Source of the DNA: Acanthaster planci
Taxonomy: Eukaryota; Echinodermata; Asteroidea; Valvatida; Acanthasteridae
Direction: 5' to 3'
Assembly (NCBI RefSeq): GCF_001949145.1
Contig: NW_019091388.1
Location: 757,845 to 821,844, forward strand
DNA: 64,000 bases
Below the pieces are notes generated by a model. The model saw only the letters and a program-made list of their open reading frames with translations. It was not told the origin of the DNA and made no database searches. The translations under genes and the position numbers were made by a program. This document shows positions 1-10,600 of this stretch, in pieces (position 1 is the stretch's first letter; each line of letters begins with the position of its first letter).

Positions 1-483
1 TCCCGTTTACATTTATGACCATGAAGGTGTATAAACTGCCGACTGCCAAAGATCATTAAGAATAAAATGCATGAAAATCGAAATGAGAGGAAGTGCACCG
101 GACATGCCAGACCTGCCATGGCTGCATGAGTCGTACATCAACCCATGCCAGCAGTAACCTTTAACAATGGAGGTACCTCCACGCTTTGATGTTCTAGTCA
201 GAGTAACTTGGACTCTACAAATTGCCTCTTTTAACATTTTGGACAATCAATTGATTAGTACTAGGCCTAGTACAAGTGTAGGCTAGTTGAACATGTTGAA
301 GTGCTCCAGGCCTTCCTTTCATCCTAATAAGCCTTTTGCAAGTTAAATTTCAATAAAATCTGGTACAATGAGTTCTTTTGACTCCACGTGAACATAACCA
401 TTTGAATTCTCCATACTAAAAACACTGTCACTATATCTTGTGATTCATTGTAAACTTTCGCTTAGTTACATAAGAGATGCCTT
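1..483. other. Non-coding stretch, nothing recognised
   Basis: AT-rich sequence with no exon-like open segment bounded by splice sites and no repeat structure that I can see. The short open frames on both strands have no recognisable domain. Confidence 0.5.
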
Positions 484-970
484 TAGGGCTCAGTCAATTC
501 GAATAATTCACTATTCGAGTATTCGACCTTCAATTTGATCAAATATCCAAATATTCAGTCACATCGACCAGCAGATTGTTGATGAACAAACCATATGCAT
601 TGTACAAAATCAGTTGCAATAATGCACACAATTGTTCATTATAATCACGATAATAGCTTCTCACATCTAGGAGTATCTTCAGCCACAATTTAGCAAGTTT
701 TAAGAAATAAACAATACTTCTTGTCTTGTTGAGAATTTCTATTCCTTTTAATTTTTTTAATGAATAATTTACTTTTTGAATCGTTGTAAGATTTCTGTGG
801 CTCTTCATTTGAATCTGCTTGAAACAAGCCTCCATATTGCAATTTTTCTCATTTAAAACAAAAGAAAATTATCCCTTTTCGTAAATTTTGCATTCGAATA
901 ATTAAATTCAGAAAATAATATTGAAATATTTGATAATTGATCAAAAATTCAGATATTCGGCACAGCCCTA
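484..970. mobile_element. hAT-like MITE with inverted ends
   Basis: The left end begins TAGGGCTCAGTCAATTCGAAT and the right end reads, on the minus strand, TAGGGCTGTGCCGAATATC, so the two termini are imperfect inverted repeats rich in ATTCGAAT-type motifs. The flanking octamers gatgcctt (476-483) and gacccctt (971-978) match at 6 of 8 positions, as expected of an aged 8-bp hAT target-site duplication. There is no transposase frame inside, so it is non-autonomous. The family assignment rests on the terminal sequence style and the 8-bp duplication, not on a search. Confidence 0.6.
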
Positions 971-1097
971 GACCCCTTGCATCAATACACTGTTCTCAAT
1001 GTTTAAGAAAGGCACAAAGAACCAGTCCATTAGAGAGATAGTAGTTGCTATGCAATGTCTTTCGTCAGAAGAATTCAAATTGTTACATTTATGAGTG

Positions 1098-1932
1098 CCG
1101 AGCGCAATCTTTGAAAGTGCGCAAATTTAAAATTTGCATGCGCAATGTTTAAATTTTGCAGAACCACGGATATTACCATAACCATTGTGCACAGTAATAA
1201 AAAATGCATGGATACATAAACCTCAGGCAAAAGTCGTACGTAAGAGACTGACATCAACTACACATTTTGCACGTTTTGTCGGGTCTGTTTCGAATGTGAC
1301 CTGTGTGCTGCATGTACTCATACAGCAGCCTATATATTTATGGAGCCAGAACAAGAGACATCACGTGCCATGCTGGCCAGCCGCGAGAAATTTCACCATT
1401 CAAGCATGTTGATGAATATTGCTACCGGTACTTCAGAGCAATTAAATTCCCCTGTAGACATTTAATTTTGGAATTTGCTTCCCACTGAAAAAATTTAATG
1501 CAGAAAATTCTTAAAGCCATACTGGTACATATGTGTGGGCCTATTAATTAGAAATATATCTGCAATAAAGGTAGGATCCTAGACAAAAAAAAAATTCAGG
1601 GAAAATCAGGGTTTTTTTAAACCAACATCAAAACCACTTGTTTGTACTGGAAGTACTGGAAGTTTCCCAGCTTGACTGGTGCCAGACAGCTGGAGAGTTC
1701 AAAGGGAATGGGAATCCCTGTGCCATTGGCTGGGCCTGGTGAAATGCTAACCAACATGACTCCCTTTGAAAATCGCACAGTTCGAGGCACAAAAATTGAG
1801 CATATTCAAATATTGCATTCAGCGCTATCCGTGCAGATTTAAAATATGTGCAACCTAATAAAAATTGCTCAAGAAAAATTGTGCAAGTTGTGCAAATTTA
1901 AAATTTCCACACTTTCAAAGATTGCATTGTAC
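1098..1932. repeat. Inverted repeat pair, probable MITE
   Basis: About 50 bases at 1098-1155 (core gcgcaatctttgaaagtg) recur in reverse complement at 1878-1932 (core ctttcaaagattgca), each followed inward by an AAATTTAAAATTT-type palindrome. The arms enclose ~720 bp with no coding potential. This is consistent with a non-autonomous inverted-repeat element, though target-site duplications are not clear. Confidence 0.45.
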
Positions 1933-3169
1933 CAGATTTTATCATAATCATGAAAATTTAACCCCCAAATTGACAAAATGCTAATTGATTTCACTCAAAA
2001 GAGTAACCTAACACTGATGTTAATTTACTGTTGATGATTGATCGTCACTTCGGCATTTTCTTTTTGCTGTTATGTGCGAATTAAAAGCTTTTCCACTTAG
2101 AATTCGGGAAAAAATGTCAGCAGAGCATAGAGTTTTACCTTACAGACTAAATACAAAAGTGAACAAGTTGAAATTGTCTAGAAAACGGATAAATGATTGC
2201 TGTTTGCTCACAATTGGTGTTAGACTTATGACACAGGCACTAACAACAAATTTGGTCAACTTTCACCAACTATTCAGGGCATTATCAAACATACAGAGCC
2301 TGAAAAAGCACTGCACACCTTATAATTTGAGATTTCCGTTGCTGCCGACGGGCGTGGATTCGGTGGCACGATGTTATGCTACTTTTTTTTAGAAATAAAC
2401 ATAGAAAGCGACATTTTGTCACAGCATTCAGATCAATTACATATATTAATGTTAATTATGATTTATTCGAAGGAATAAAAATTCATGCCTCACAGTAACT
2501 TGAACGTAAATTTAAAAAAATTTAAAAACCAGGCAAACGAAAGAGAGAAAGTGATGGGAAGTCAAACTATGGCAATCTAAATTTTTTTTTTTTCCTCAAA
2601 CTGCATCACCAAACCAAAGTAATTAATGAAAAAATAATTCCTCATTCAAGAGAAGTAGGGCATTATCGATACCCGTAAAATGACATTCGCAACGTACGTG
2701 CACGAATTATGCTGACATACTTTTCTTACAGCCGATCAGACTCATTTGCAGACAACATTGTTCCTGTTGTTTTGGTGACATCCAATGTTCTTCATAATAA
2801 AATTCCCTGTAGGATTTTAGTCAAACTTTCAACGAGTGCAAATGAAGCCATAAAATGATTAGTTAATTTTAAGAACAAATTTTGGTCAAAGTACGAAGTA
2901 CGCAAATTACAGTGACATGTGGATACAGTCGTATCCCAATTCAAAATCCTCAGAATTCTGCTGTGACATTATCGTGGGAGCACAGTACCCCCAGAACTGT
3001 TGGGTCTGACTTCTGCCCCAACCCCACAGTTCTGGGGGTAGGAGCATGGCGGACGTCAAACCCTACAGTTCTGAGGGTAAGGCTAGGCCCTACTTTCAGA
3101 GCTGTAAGTTTTACACTGACCTTACAGATACAATGTTACATAGTGCATGCCACTGTTTTGAGTCAACTC

Positions 3170-3290
3170 TGACCAAATGAACTCAGACCCAAAGCCACCT
3201 TGGATCAACACCAACTCGGACCCAATACCAACTTGGTTCCATAGCCAACTCGGGTCCAACTTCAACCAACTCAGACCCAACCCGAGGAAC
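3170..3290 (+). repeat. Short tandem array A, left copy
   Basis: Degenerate units of ~16-17 bp of the form ccaactcggacccaata, about seven copies. The reverse complement of the same unit forms an array at 4205-4320, so the two arrays could pair as a stem around a ~900-bp loop. Confidence 0.55.
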
Positions 3291-4204
3291 AGTTAATTCT
3301 GTGGAATGCCGAATGAACTTGCCGCCTTTTGTGAGTCAGTGCCACACGTCAGATTAAATCCCTTGGCGTAGATACTTGCAGCAATATGAATGCGTGTGAA
3401 TGATTGACATATCCTATAGCTTTTTTAGAAACTCCAACATAAGATTGACATCTAACCCTTACCAACAAATGTTAGAAGTACTGTTTTCTGAGGCCTGAAC
3501 AGGCAATAAAGTTTTATTTCCATGTTTTTATTTCCATTTTGTTTTGGTAAGTGTAAGCCAAGAGCAATTACACCATTCATTTGCATGTCCAAAAATCTTA
3601 TTTCATCGGTTATCAACAAATAATAATACTAAAGATAGTATGCAATCATCTGCCGCATTGGAATGAACTTGAAAATGAAACAAAACATTATTTTATACTC
3701 CAGCAAAATTTTTTTTTCATGTACACTGTACTGTGCATTCAGCAATTGCGGATGATGAAATCAAAATGACGCCAACGGAAGGAACGGTGTAAAATTCTTT
3801 GTCAGACATTAAACATGAAAAATAAAAATTCATGAATTTATATAGCAACTAAATTTGAAGTTAAACACCCATGAATCGAGTTTGAAAATGTAAGTGGGAA
3901 ATAACAGGCTTACACAGGCTTTCATTAAAACTTTCAATGTCATGAGAGTGGCATCCTTTGACACAAAAACAGCAGACTGTTTCCCATGTGCATATTTCAC
4001 TTGAACAAATCTCAGAAAAGGCCCCGATAAAGGTGTAAAAATGTTTTTAAAGTTATCAAATTGTGATAAATTATTATCACTTACAATGCAATTTTCAGTG
4101 GATACATAAACCCCAGATTTTCAATAACTTGAATGATTAGAGGTTGATGAACGTTTTAAATGATTATTTGGTGTACTGCTTAAAAGAACTGTTATTAAGT
4201 GGCC

Positions 4205-4320
4205 AGAAATCGTCTTAGTTGACTCAGGGTGGGTCCGAGTTGGTACTGGTCTGAGTTGACATGGGTCCGAAATGGCTTTGGGTCCAAGTTGGTTTGGGTC
4301 CAAGTTGACCTGATCCCCAA
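4205..4320 (-). repeat. Short tandem array A, right (inverted) copy
   Basis: Units of the form gggtccgagttggt and gggtccaagttggt, the reverse complement of the array at 3170-3290. Downstream, the phrase gaagcctgtgtat with ttgattcata occurs twice about 70 bp apart (near 4427 and 4497), a separate small direct duplication. Confidence 0.55.
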
Positions 4321-4639
4321 TCCCCATGTCATAGGGCCTAACTAAAGTGAGGCTTTGCTATTTTGATCGAGATATATACGAGATCAGACGTATGAAGCTC
4401 AATTTTGCATCGAACATGTACGCACGAAGCCTGTGTATGGTTGATTCATACACCTGGAGGATTTTATTTCCCGTGGTTGATGAGCGTCATAGGTATGAAG
4501 CCTGTGTATAGTTGATTCATACCCTGGAGGGGTTTTTTAAGGGAAATAAAGTTTGAGATCTATTAATAGCAGACTAGTTTGGTTCCTGTTTCCAACAAGC
4601 AACTCTGTATTGACATATACATGTACATAGGCCGGGTGT

Positions 4640-4745
4640 CAGTCACTTCACCCCGTTTCCACTTTGCCCCATCCACACTTCGCCCCATCCCCACTCCGCA
4701 CAATCCCCATATCGCCCCATTTCCACTGCGCCCCACCAAAATCGT
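4640..4745 (+). repeat. 16-bp tandem array B, left copy
   Basis: Four to six consecutive 16-bp units such as cccatccacacttcgc, cccatccccactccgc and cccatttccactgcgc. The regular 16-bp period is direct observation. The reverse complement of the unit forms the array at 5395-5475. Confidence 0.6.
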
Positions 4746-5394
4746 TCATTTTTTCTTTCAGTTCAACAGAGGAATATGCAACAAATAAAAATGTCAACAG
4801 TTTGAGTCTCTAGCCAAGTCGGAGGTTCCGCTGCTGACAACTTGCAAAGGTTGTTCAATGTAAAGACATGGCCTATTTTCGAACGTAGGTTGCATGTTTT
4901 ATTCACCAAAATCCAATAATTGCCTGCCAAACATGAAGCACAGATTGTGCGGTTTTCGGTTCTTTTTTTTCATACTGGAACCTGGTTCTATTTTCAAGAG
5001 GTACAATGTACCAGTTTGTCACACAAAAGTAATTCAAACACCAGAATTTCTCAAACGAAAGCTTTAAATAGAGGAGGCGGCCCAGACTTGGGACACTTAG
5101 GGGAACGTTCATTTTTGTTTCGTTAATCCAACCATGGAGGTAGGAAAACATCGTTAACAAGGGTGCCCCCGTACGAGTTGTGCAACTTCACGTAAATTTG
5201 CAGCTTCAAGTAATTTTGTATCGCTTTGAAATAGAGACGACAAACCCAATACATGAACAATTGCAACTATTCATTTCACCAACGCAGCCAACAGTGAGTG
5301 AATGCCGTAACATGTTAGATACATGTACATGTATGTTAGAGTATCTTCATGCCCATTCAGGCACCCCTTTCCAAGCTCCCCACTTTGGAGAGGC

Positions 5395-5475
5395 AAACAC
5401 CTCAAGCACCGACGGGACGAAGTGGAAATGGGACGTAATGGTGGTGGGGCGAAGTGACGATGGGGCTACATGGTT
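5395..5475 (-). repeat. 16-bp tandem array B, right (inverted) copy
   Basis: Units gggacgaagtggaaat, gggacgtaatggtggt and ggggcgaagtgacgat, each 16 bp, the reverse complement of array B at 4640-4745. The array directly adjoins the inner end of the right fold-back arm, which begins near 5500. Confidence 0.6.
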
Positions 5476-6418
5476 ACGGGCATTACCTAACTTACTAACG
5501 TTAGGCCTAAGCCTTGGCCTATCCATGAGTCACCATAATATGTGCACTTATGGTAGTACTTTGACAAAAATTTATTCTTAAATATACTAAATTCTGTCAC
5601 CGAAGCAATAGGAACAATGTCATCTGCAAACAAGTTGGATCAGCTGTAGTAATACCTACATCACCATAATTCACACGCGCACATTCCAAAAAAGGTGCCA
5701 GTTAATGTCTTTTGAATGAGGAATTATTTTTTGCATTAATTTAATTACACGTACTTTGCTTTAGTAATGCAGTTTGAGGAAAAACACTTTCATTCGCAAC
5801 AGCTTGACTTCCCATCACTTTTTCTTCTCCTAGAGTTTAATTTTTTTTCAATTTAATTTGAAATTATGATGAGGCATGAATTTTCTTTCAAATAAATCAT
5901 GATTAGCATTAATATAAGTTATCTTCGTGTGTTTCTGAAAAAAGTCACAAAATACAGTGCCACTGAATCCGCACCCGTCCTCACCAAAACTTTATATGTA
6001 TTTTTGATAACGCCCTCATATTTGGCGAAAGTTGTTCGAAGCCGTCGTTAGTGCCCGTATCGGACGCTCAACATCAGTTTTGAATGAACAGCGATCATTT
6101 ATCCATTTCCTAGACAATTTTAGCCGGTTCATTTCTGTATTTAGGACCTACATGTAGTCTCTAAAGTAAATGCTCTGTTGACATTTTTCCTGAAGTCTCC
6201 CTGGAAAAAAGAAACACGTTGAAGTGAAGATCGATAATCAATTAATGTCAATGTATAATTTTGTTGAGGAGATTCACAATGAGAAAGATGGATGCGCTAA
6301 TATTTGTATACGCAAATTATGGGTAGGTCCTAGGCCCTCCTGCATTTCATTTTTTTTAGGGCAATGCCATTTGGCATTGGTGGACTGGCCAAAATAAAGG
6401 GCACTAATGCTAAACATG

Positions 6419-6570
6419 AGGGCATTAATGCCATCAGCATACCAAAATTATGGGCATTAATGCCATCACTATACCAAAGTTATGGGCATTAATGCCATCA
6501 CTATACCAAAGTTATGGGCATTAATGCCATCGGCGTACCAAAGATATGGGCATTGATGCCATCCCGATTT
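6419..6570. repeat. 32-33 bp tandem repeat with internal palindrome
   Basis: Five consecutive units begin near 6419, 6452, 6484, 6516 and 6548. Each contains the perfect 12-bp palindrome GGCATTAATGCC (the last copy has one change) followed by a variable stretch ending ataccaaagttat. A related half-site, ggcaatgccatttggcatt, lies just upstream at about 6360-6380. Confidence 0.7.
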
Positions 6571-6635
6571 ATTTTTGATATTGCATAAAAATCAATGTAC
6601 ATGTAATTCATTCATTCTTTCCTCCATGATTTCAC

Positions 6636-6900
6636 TCACGCTATTCAGGTATTTTCCAGTCTTTTTGCCTTTATCCATTCAAGACATATGTAATACACTG
6701 ACTGAGCAATAAGATACTACATGTACCAAAACTTTGGCAGCAGTTTAGATGTCTTGACCTGGATCAGCTGTCGAGACGATGAGGGGTCAAGTGACGTAAT
6801 GTTCAACGACCTTATTTTAAAGATGGCGACTGTGAGAGTGAGCCCATTAGATTGAATGGATAAAGGCAAAAAGACTGGAAAATACCTCAATAATGTGAGT
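6636..6900. repeat. Hairpin with ~48-bp arms
   Basis: The arm at 6636-6685 (containing ggtattttccagtcttttt) is repeated as its reverse complement at 6852-6900 with about three differences. The same arm sequence appears again, inverted, near 10065-10110 as part of a larger inverted pair. It behaves as a module of the fold-back structure that follows. Confidence 0.6.
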
Positions 6901-7642
6901 GAAATCATTCAATAAATGGTTTTAGAAAGTGGAAAGGTCAAGGATCATGTCCGTGTGCAAAAGAAATTGCGCCCACAATGATAAGTGGGTGCGCCAAAAA
7001 TGTTCAGTACACCAACACGAAATTGCGCATACGGATGTGTGGCTAAGGATGGATCGGGAGTGAGAGTCCGTGCCTAGTAGTAGTACTAGTGGGGCTATCC
7101 GTTACCATGCATTTCGCGCAAGTGTGAGTGCCTCTGCTAGCTAGATGAATGTGTACTACTGTACATTATGTCAGGTACATGTACATGTATGTAGATCGCG
7201 AATCGCAACGGAAAGCGTGGAGTCCCAACCTGGGCTAGTGGAACCCTACATCTAGAGGCCTATGCCTCTCTAGGCCGCCTAGGCTAATTATTCGATGGAA
7301 TTTCTCTTCTGTCACGAATATTTATGCCCTAAGATTTAACAAGCGCTTTTATTTGAAATGTCTTTACCAATAACCAAAATCCATTTACTTACTGATATTT
7401 GAAAATGCTCGGGGTACCTGAAAAAATGACAAAAACCTCGATAAGTCACTTGCTCAACATCACAGACACGACAGAATTCATGACAACTGTCCACGATGAA
7501 CTGTGGGAAGGTATACTTTGGTTTCTGAGAGGACTACTGTGATTGGGTCTAGGCTGCAACCAATATGAAATCTATCCAATAGGACAATTTGTTTTTCGGC
7601 GTAGAATTTTTGGACATACCGCAAGAGGGCGCCTGTTCATAA

Positions 7643-7675
7643 ATGAAACGCGGTACACAGGCGACGCGGCGATGA
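7643..7675 (+). promoter_or_regulatory. Possible uORF overlapping the SMN start
   Basis: An ATG at 7643 opens an 11-codon frame whose TGA (7673-7675) overlaps the proposed SMN ATG (7672-7674) as ATGA. If the transcript starts upstream of 7643, this uORF would end exactly at the SMN start and could modulate initiation. The transcription start is unknown, so the regulatory role is speculative. Confidence 0.3.
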
Positions 7676-10600
7676 GTGACACAAACGAAGCATTTGTCTT
7701 CCGGGCGAATAAGGTATAAAATGTGTTGACATTTTCTCTTCTTTATTTGTATAGTTGGCAAGGCAAGGGGCAATGGCATATCCAACGGGAGGGGGGCCGG
7801 GGGATTCAAAATCTAAGCGCCAATATTGGATTTCAGTTCATCGAACATGTCGAATGGTGCAGCGCGGACATCTGGGATTCTCACCAAATGAGGTACATGT
7901 AGGCCTACTGCGCTGGTGAAAACAGCGACCTTGGCAACGTACGCACACACCAGCCAGTCCGAGGATCAGGTTATGCATGTACAATCTTTTTTGATCTGTA
8001 CGAATGTGTGCGCTCGTTGCAGTTGTTTTCATCGGCGCGGTGTGGTTGCTACCGTTACTTTTGTGAAACTCCCGGATGTCTGCGCTGCCCCATATGCCGG
8101 AAAACACAGAAAAATTACTGAAAACACAGGAAAACAACTGGAAAACAACACTGGAAAATAGGCCTACCCTAAACACCATAAAACACCGAAAACATCAAAA
8201 AACACCCAAAAGGCTAAACATAAAAAACCACCCTAATTACCGGAAAATACCCTAAACACTGAAAACATCAACAAACACCCTAAAAACCGATAAACATACT
8301 AATTACCAAAAACAACCTAAATACCGGAAAACACCAAAAACCAATAACAAATGTACCAGAAGACCTTTCTTGAAACACCTAAGCCTACCAACCACTGGAA
8401 AACGTACAAAACGAAAATTATCAAATGCCGACAACTAAAAAAACGTCAAGAAAGCCCAACAGACAAACAATAACCACCTAACAGGTACTTTTAATCATCA
8501 GAGGACGGCCGAAAACCACCTGCCGCCTTTTGGGAAACCCCAAAACATGTAAACTTGTACCTTCCACTGTTGAATACTAAATTTCCTCAGTGATGAGGAT
8601 ACCTCATCTGTCCTCGGGAAGTACATGTAAGTTCAAGCAAGTCATCCAGGAGTATAATCAAGTAGTAACGTTCTCGTGCATTTTCTCCACGAAATTGTGT
8701 ATGATTTACAATGTCTCATATTCACTTCATTTATTCTTTTAGATATGAAAGTGTAGATTGTAGGTCAACTTGCCCCCGGGCCGACTCGTCCCTTACCAGC
8801 TCGCCCTTTCCAACTCACCCCCTGGCCGACTCGCCCCCTAGCCAACTCAACCCCCTGACCAACTCGCCCCCTGACCGACTCGCCCCCTCCCCCACTAAGT
8901 TTGCCAAGCACGTATGGCCGGCCCATTCACCATGTAATAAAAAAAAAAATACAATCAGTCGGAGATGGAATCAGTGATTGCTGCCCGTAAAAATAGGTTT
9001 GGGGGTTTGCAGCAGGCACTCAAAGTTGAGAATTATGAAAGTTGAACTGGTTAACTTGGTGGATGTTCACTTTCTGGGGAATTTGAGGTAAATTTTTTTT
9101 TTATTATTAGTAAAACTAATTCAGTGATATTGTGTGTATGGGCCATCTGCCCAGCTGCGACGCATTCCTTCTGCGGACCTCAGTCACATACCCAAATATT
9201 AATTGGACGGAGGGTTCGAAGTTGTTGATCCTGAGGGTATGTTTGATGTACAAATAACCTAATCAGACAGTGGACATGGGAAGCGCTAAAACGTTTGAAT
9301 GAATAAGTCATTAGTGTCCAAATATCCATCATCCTCCGTGAGTCGTTCTTGTCGCATTGTTGCTTAGAACCATTCAGGTTTTTTTACAGATTGGGCCAGC
9401 CATACTTGACTGACGGTCCAAGAGAGTCAGTCAGGGGGCGAGTCGGCCAGGGGGCGAGTTGGCCAGGGGATGAGTCGGCCAGGGAGGCGAGTTGGTCAGA
9501 GGGCGAGTTTGTAAGGGGCGAGTTTAAGAGGGGGCGAGTTGGTAACGGGCGGGTTGGTAAGGGGCGAGTCGGTCAGGGGGCGAGTTGACCTGACACCAAA
9601 AAGCAACATGTTTATATTACGTAAATCCAACAAAATGAAATTTATACGGATTAGTGAGCTGGACGCAAAAAAAATTCAAAAGGCTTACAAAGTCAGCCTA
9701 TAACGGTGCATGGAGTTGCATAGGTGAAAATTAGGAAGCACTTTTCAGTGTGCCGTGCACCGACTTGTAAAACTGCGTCATCCCAGTCTTCCCAGTATAA
9801 TCGCATCAGAATCAGGTCGAAGCAACATAAATACTTGCATGAATGTACTTTAGTGAATGGACTTAAGTTGTTGGCTACCTAGCCCCCACTAGTGTGGCAC
9901 AGACTTCGCTCCCGCTCCATCCTTAGCCATACATGTACATCCATATACGCAATTTCGTGTCGGCATGGTGAAATCTTCGGCGCACCCTCTTATAATCATA
10001 GTCGCAAATTTTTTGGCACACACAAATGATCCTTAGTCTCTCCGCTTTCTAATGACCGCTCACGTTATTCTGGTATTTTCCAGTCTTTTTGCCTTTACCC
10101 ATTTAATCTCACAGTCTCACTCTCACTTTTAAAATTAAAATAAGTCTGTTGAACTTTACGTCACTTGACCCCAGCCCGCAGACGGCTGTTCCGTGTCAAG
10201 ACATATCAAAAAATTGGCAAATGGTGCATTTGTTCGTCATCCCTTTACAAGGCCAGTCACAAGTCCCCACACAAGACCAATCATTAGTTACAGTGTGAAC
10301 AATGACATAAGAATGCTTTTGTCACAGCTCATTTGAATACATGTAGCTTGTGAATTGGCTTACGACAGAATGACTTGTGATGGATTTGCATGACTTACTG
10401 GAAAATGCAGGGAATTGTGATGGACTTGAATTAATTGACTTGGTTAGCACCACTGCTGGCTGTAACTGCTTCTCATTGTTTCCTCTTTACAGGTTTTTTC
10501 AGGCTTGCGAGCTACAGTGCCTAGGGTGCTTTTGAGGAATCCTTGTTGTCATTACCAGAAATAATTGATAATAATGTGTGGACGAAGTGACTGTAAACAC

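Larger units (their letters stand above)
2015..6270. mobile_element. Large fold-back element with ~750-900 bp arms
   Basis: The sequence from about 2015 to 2930 recurs, inverted and diverged, from about 6270 back to 5500. Anchors include gtgatgggaagtcaa (about 2552) against ttgacttcccatcac (about 5803), ataattcctcattcaa (about 2635) against ttgaatgaggaattat (about 5713), and attgtctag with ggataaatgat near 2175 against atcatttatcc with ctagacaat near 6095. Between the arms lie two further inverted pairs of short tandem arrays (3170-3290/4205-4320 and 4640-4745/5395-5475). No transposase frame is visible. Long inverted arms with short-repeat arrays are typical of fold-back transposons such as the TU elements described from sea urchin and FB of Drosophila. 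The family name is inference; the inverted structure is seen directly. Confidence 0.65.
6720..10225. mobile_element. Second fold-back structure enclosing SMN exon 1
   Basis: About 380 bp at 6720-7100 recur inverted at 9880-10225. Matches include ggggtcaagtgacgtaa (about 6782) against ttacgtcacttgacccc (about 10157), acacgaaattgcg (about 7014) against cgcaatttcgtgt (about 9948), and ggctaaggatgga against tccatccttagcc. The interior contains short-repeat arrays at 8765-8900 and 9425-9595, an A/C-rich tract, and the candidate first exon of SMN at 7672-7713. Either two separate arm-like insertions flank the exon or one fold-back element encloses it; the sequence alone cannot say which. Confidence 0.55.

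Noticed and set aside
7617-7636. CTCF-like motif ccgcaagagggcgcctg upstream of SMN
   Set aside because: A single partial match, and CTCF usage is not established for this organism; not strong enough to list as a site.
7838-8179. Open frames on both strands next to SMN exon 1
   Set aside because: They run into the low-complexity A/C tract and have no splice or domain support.
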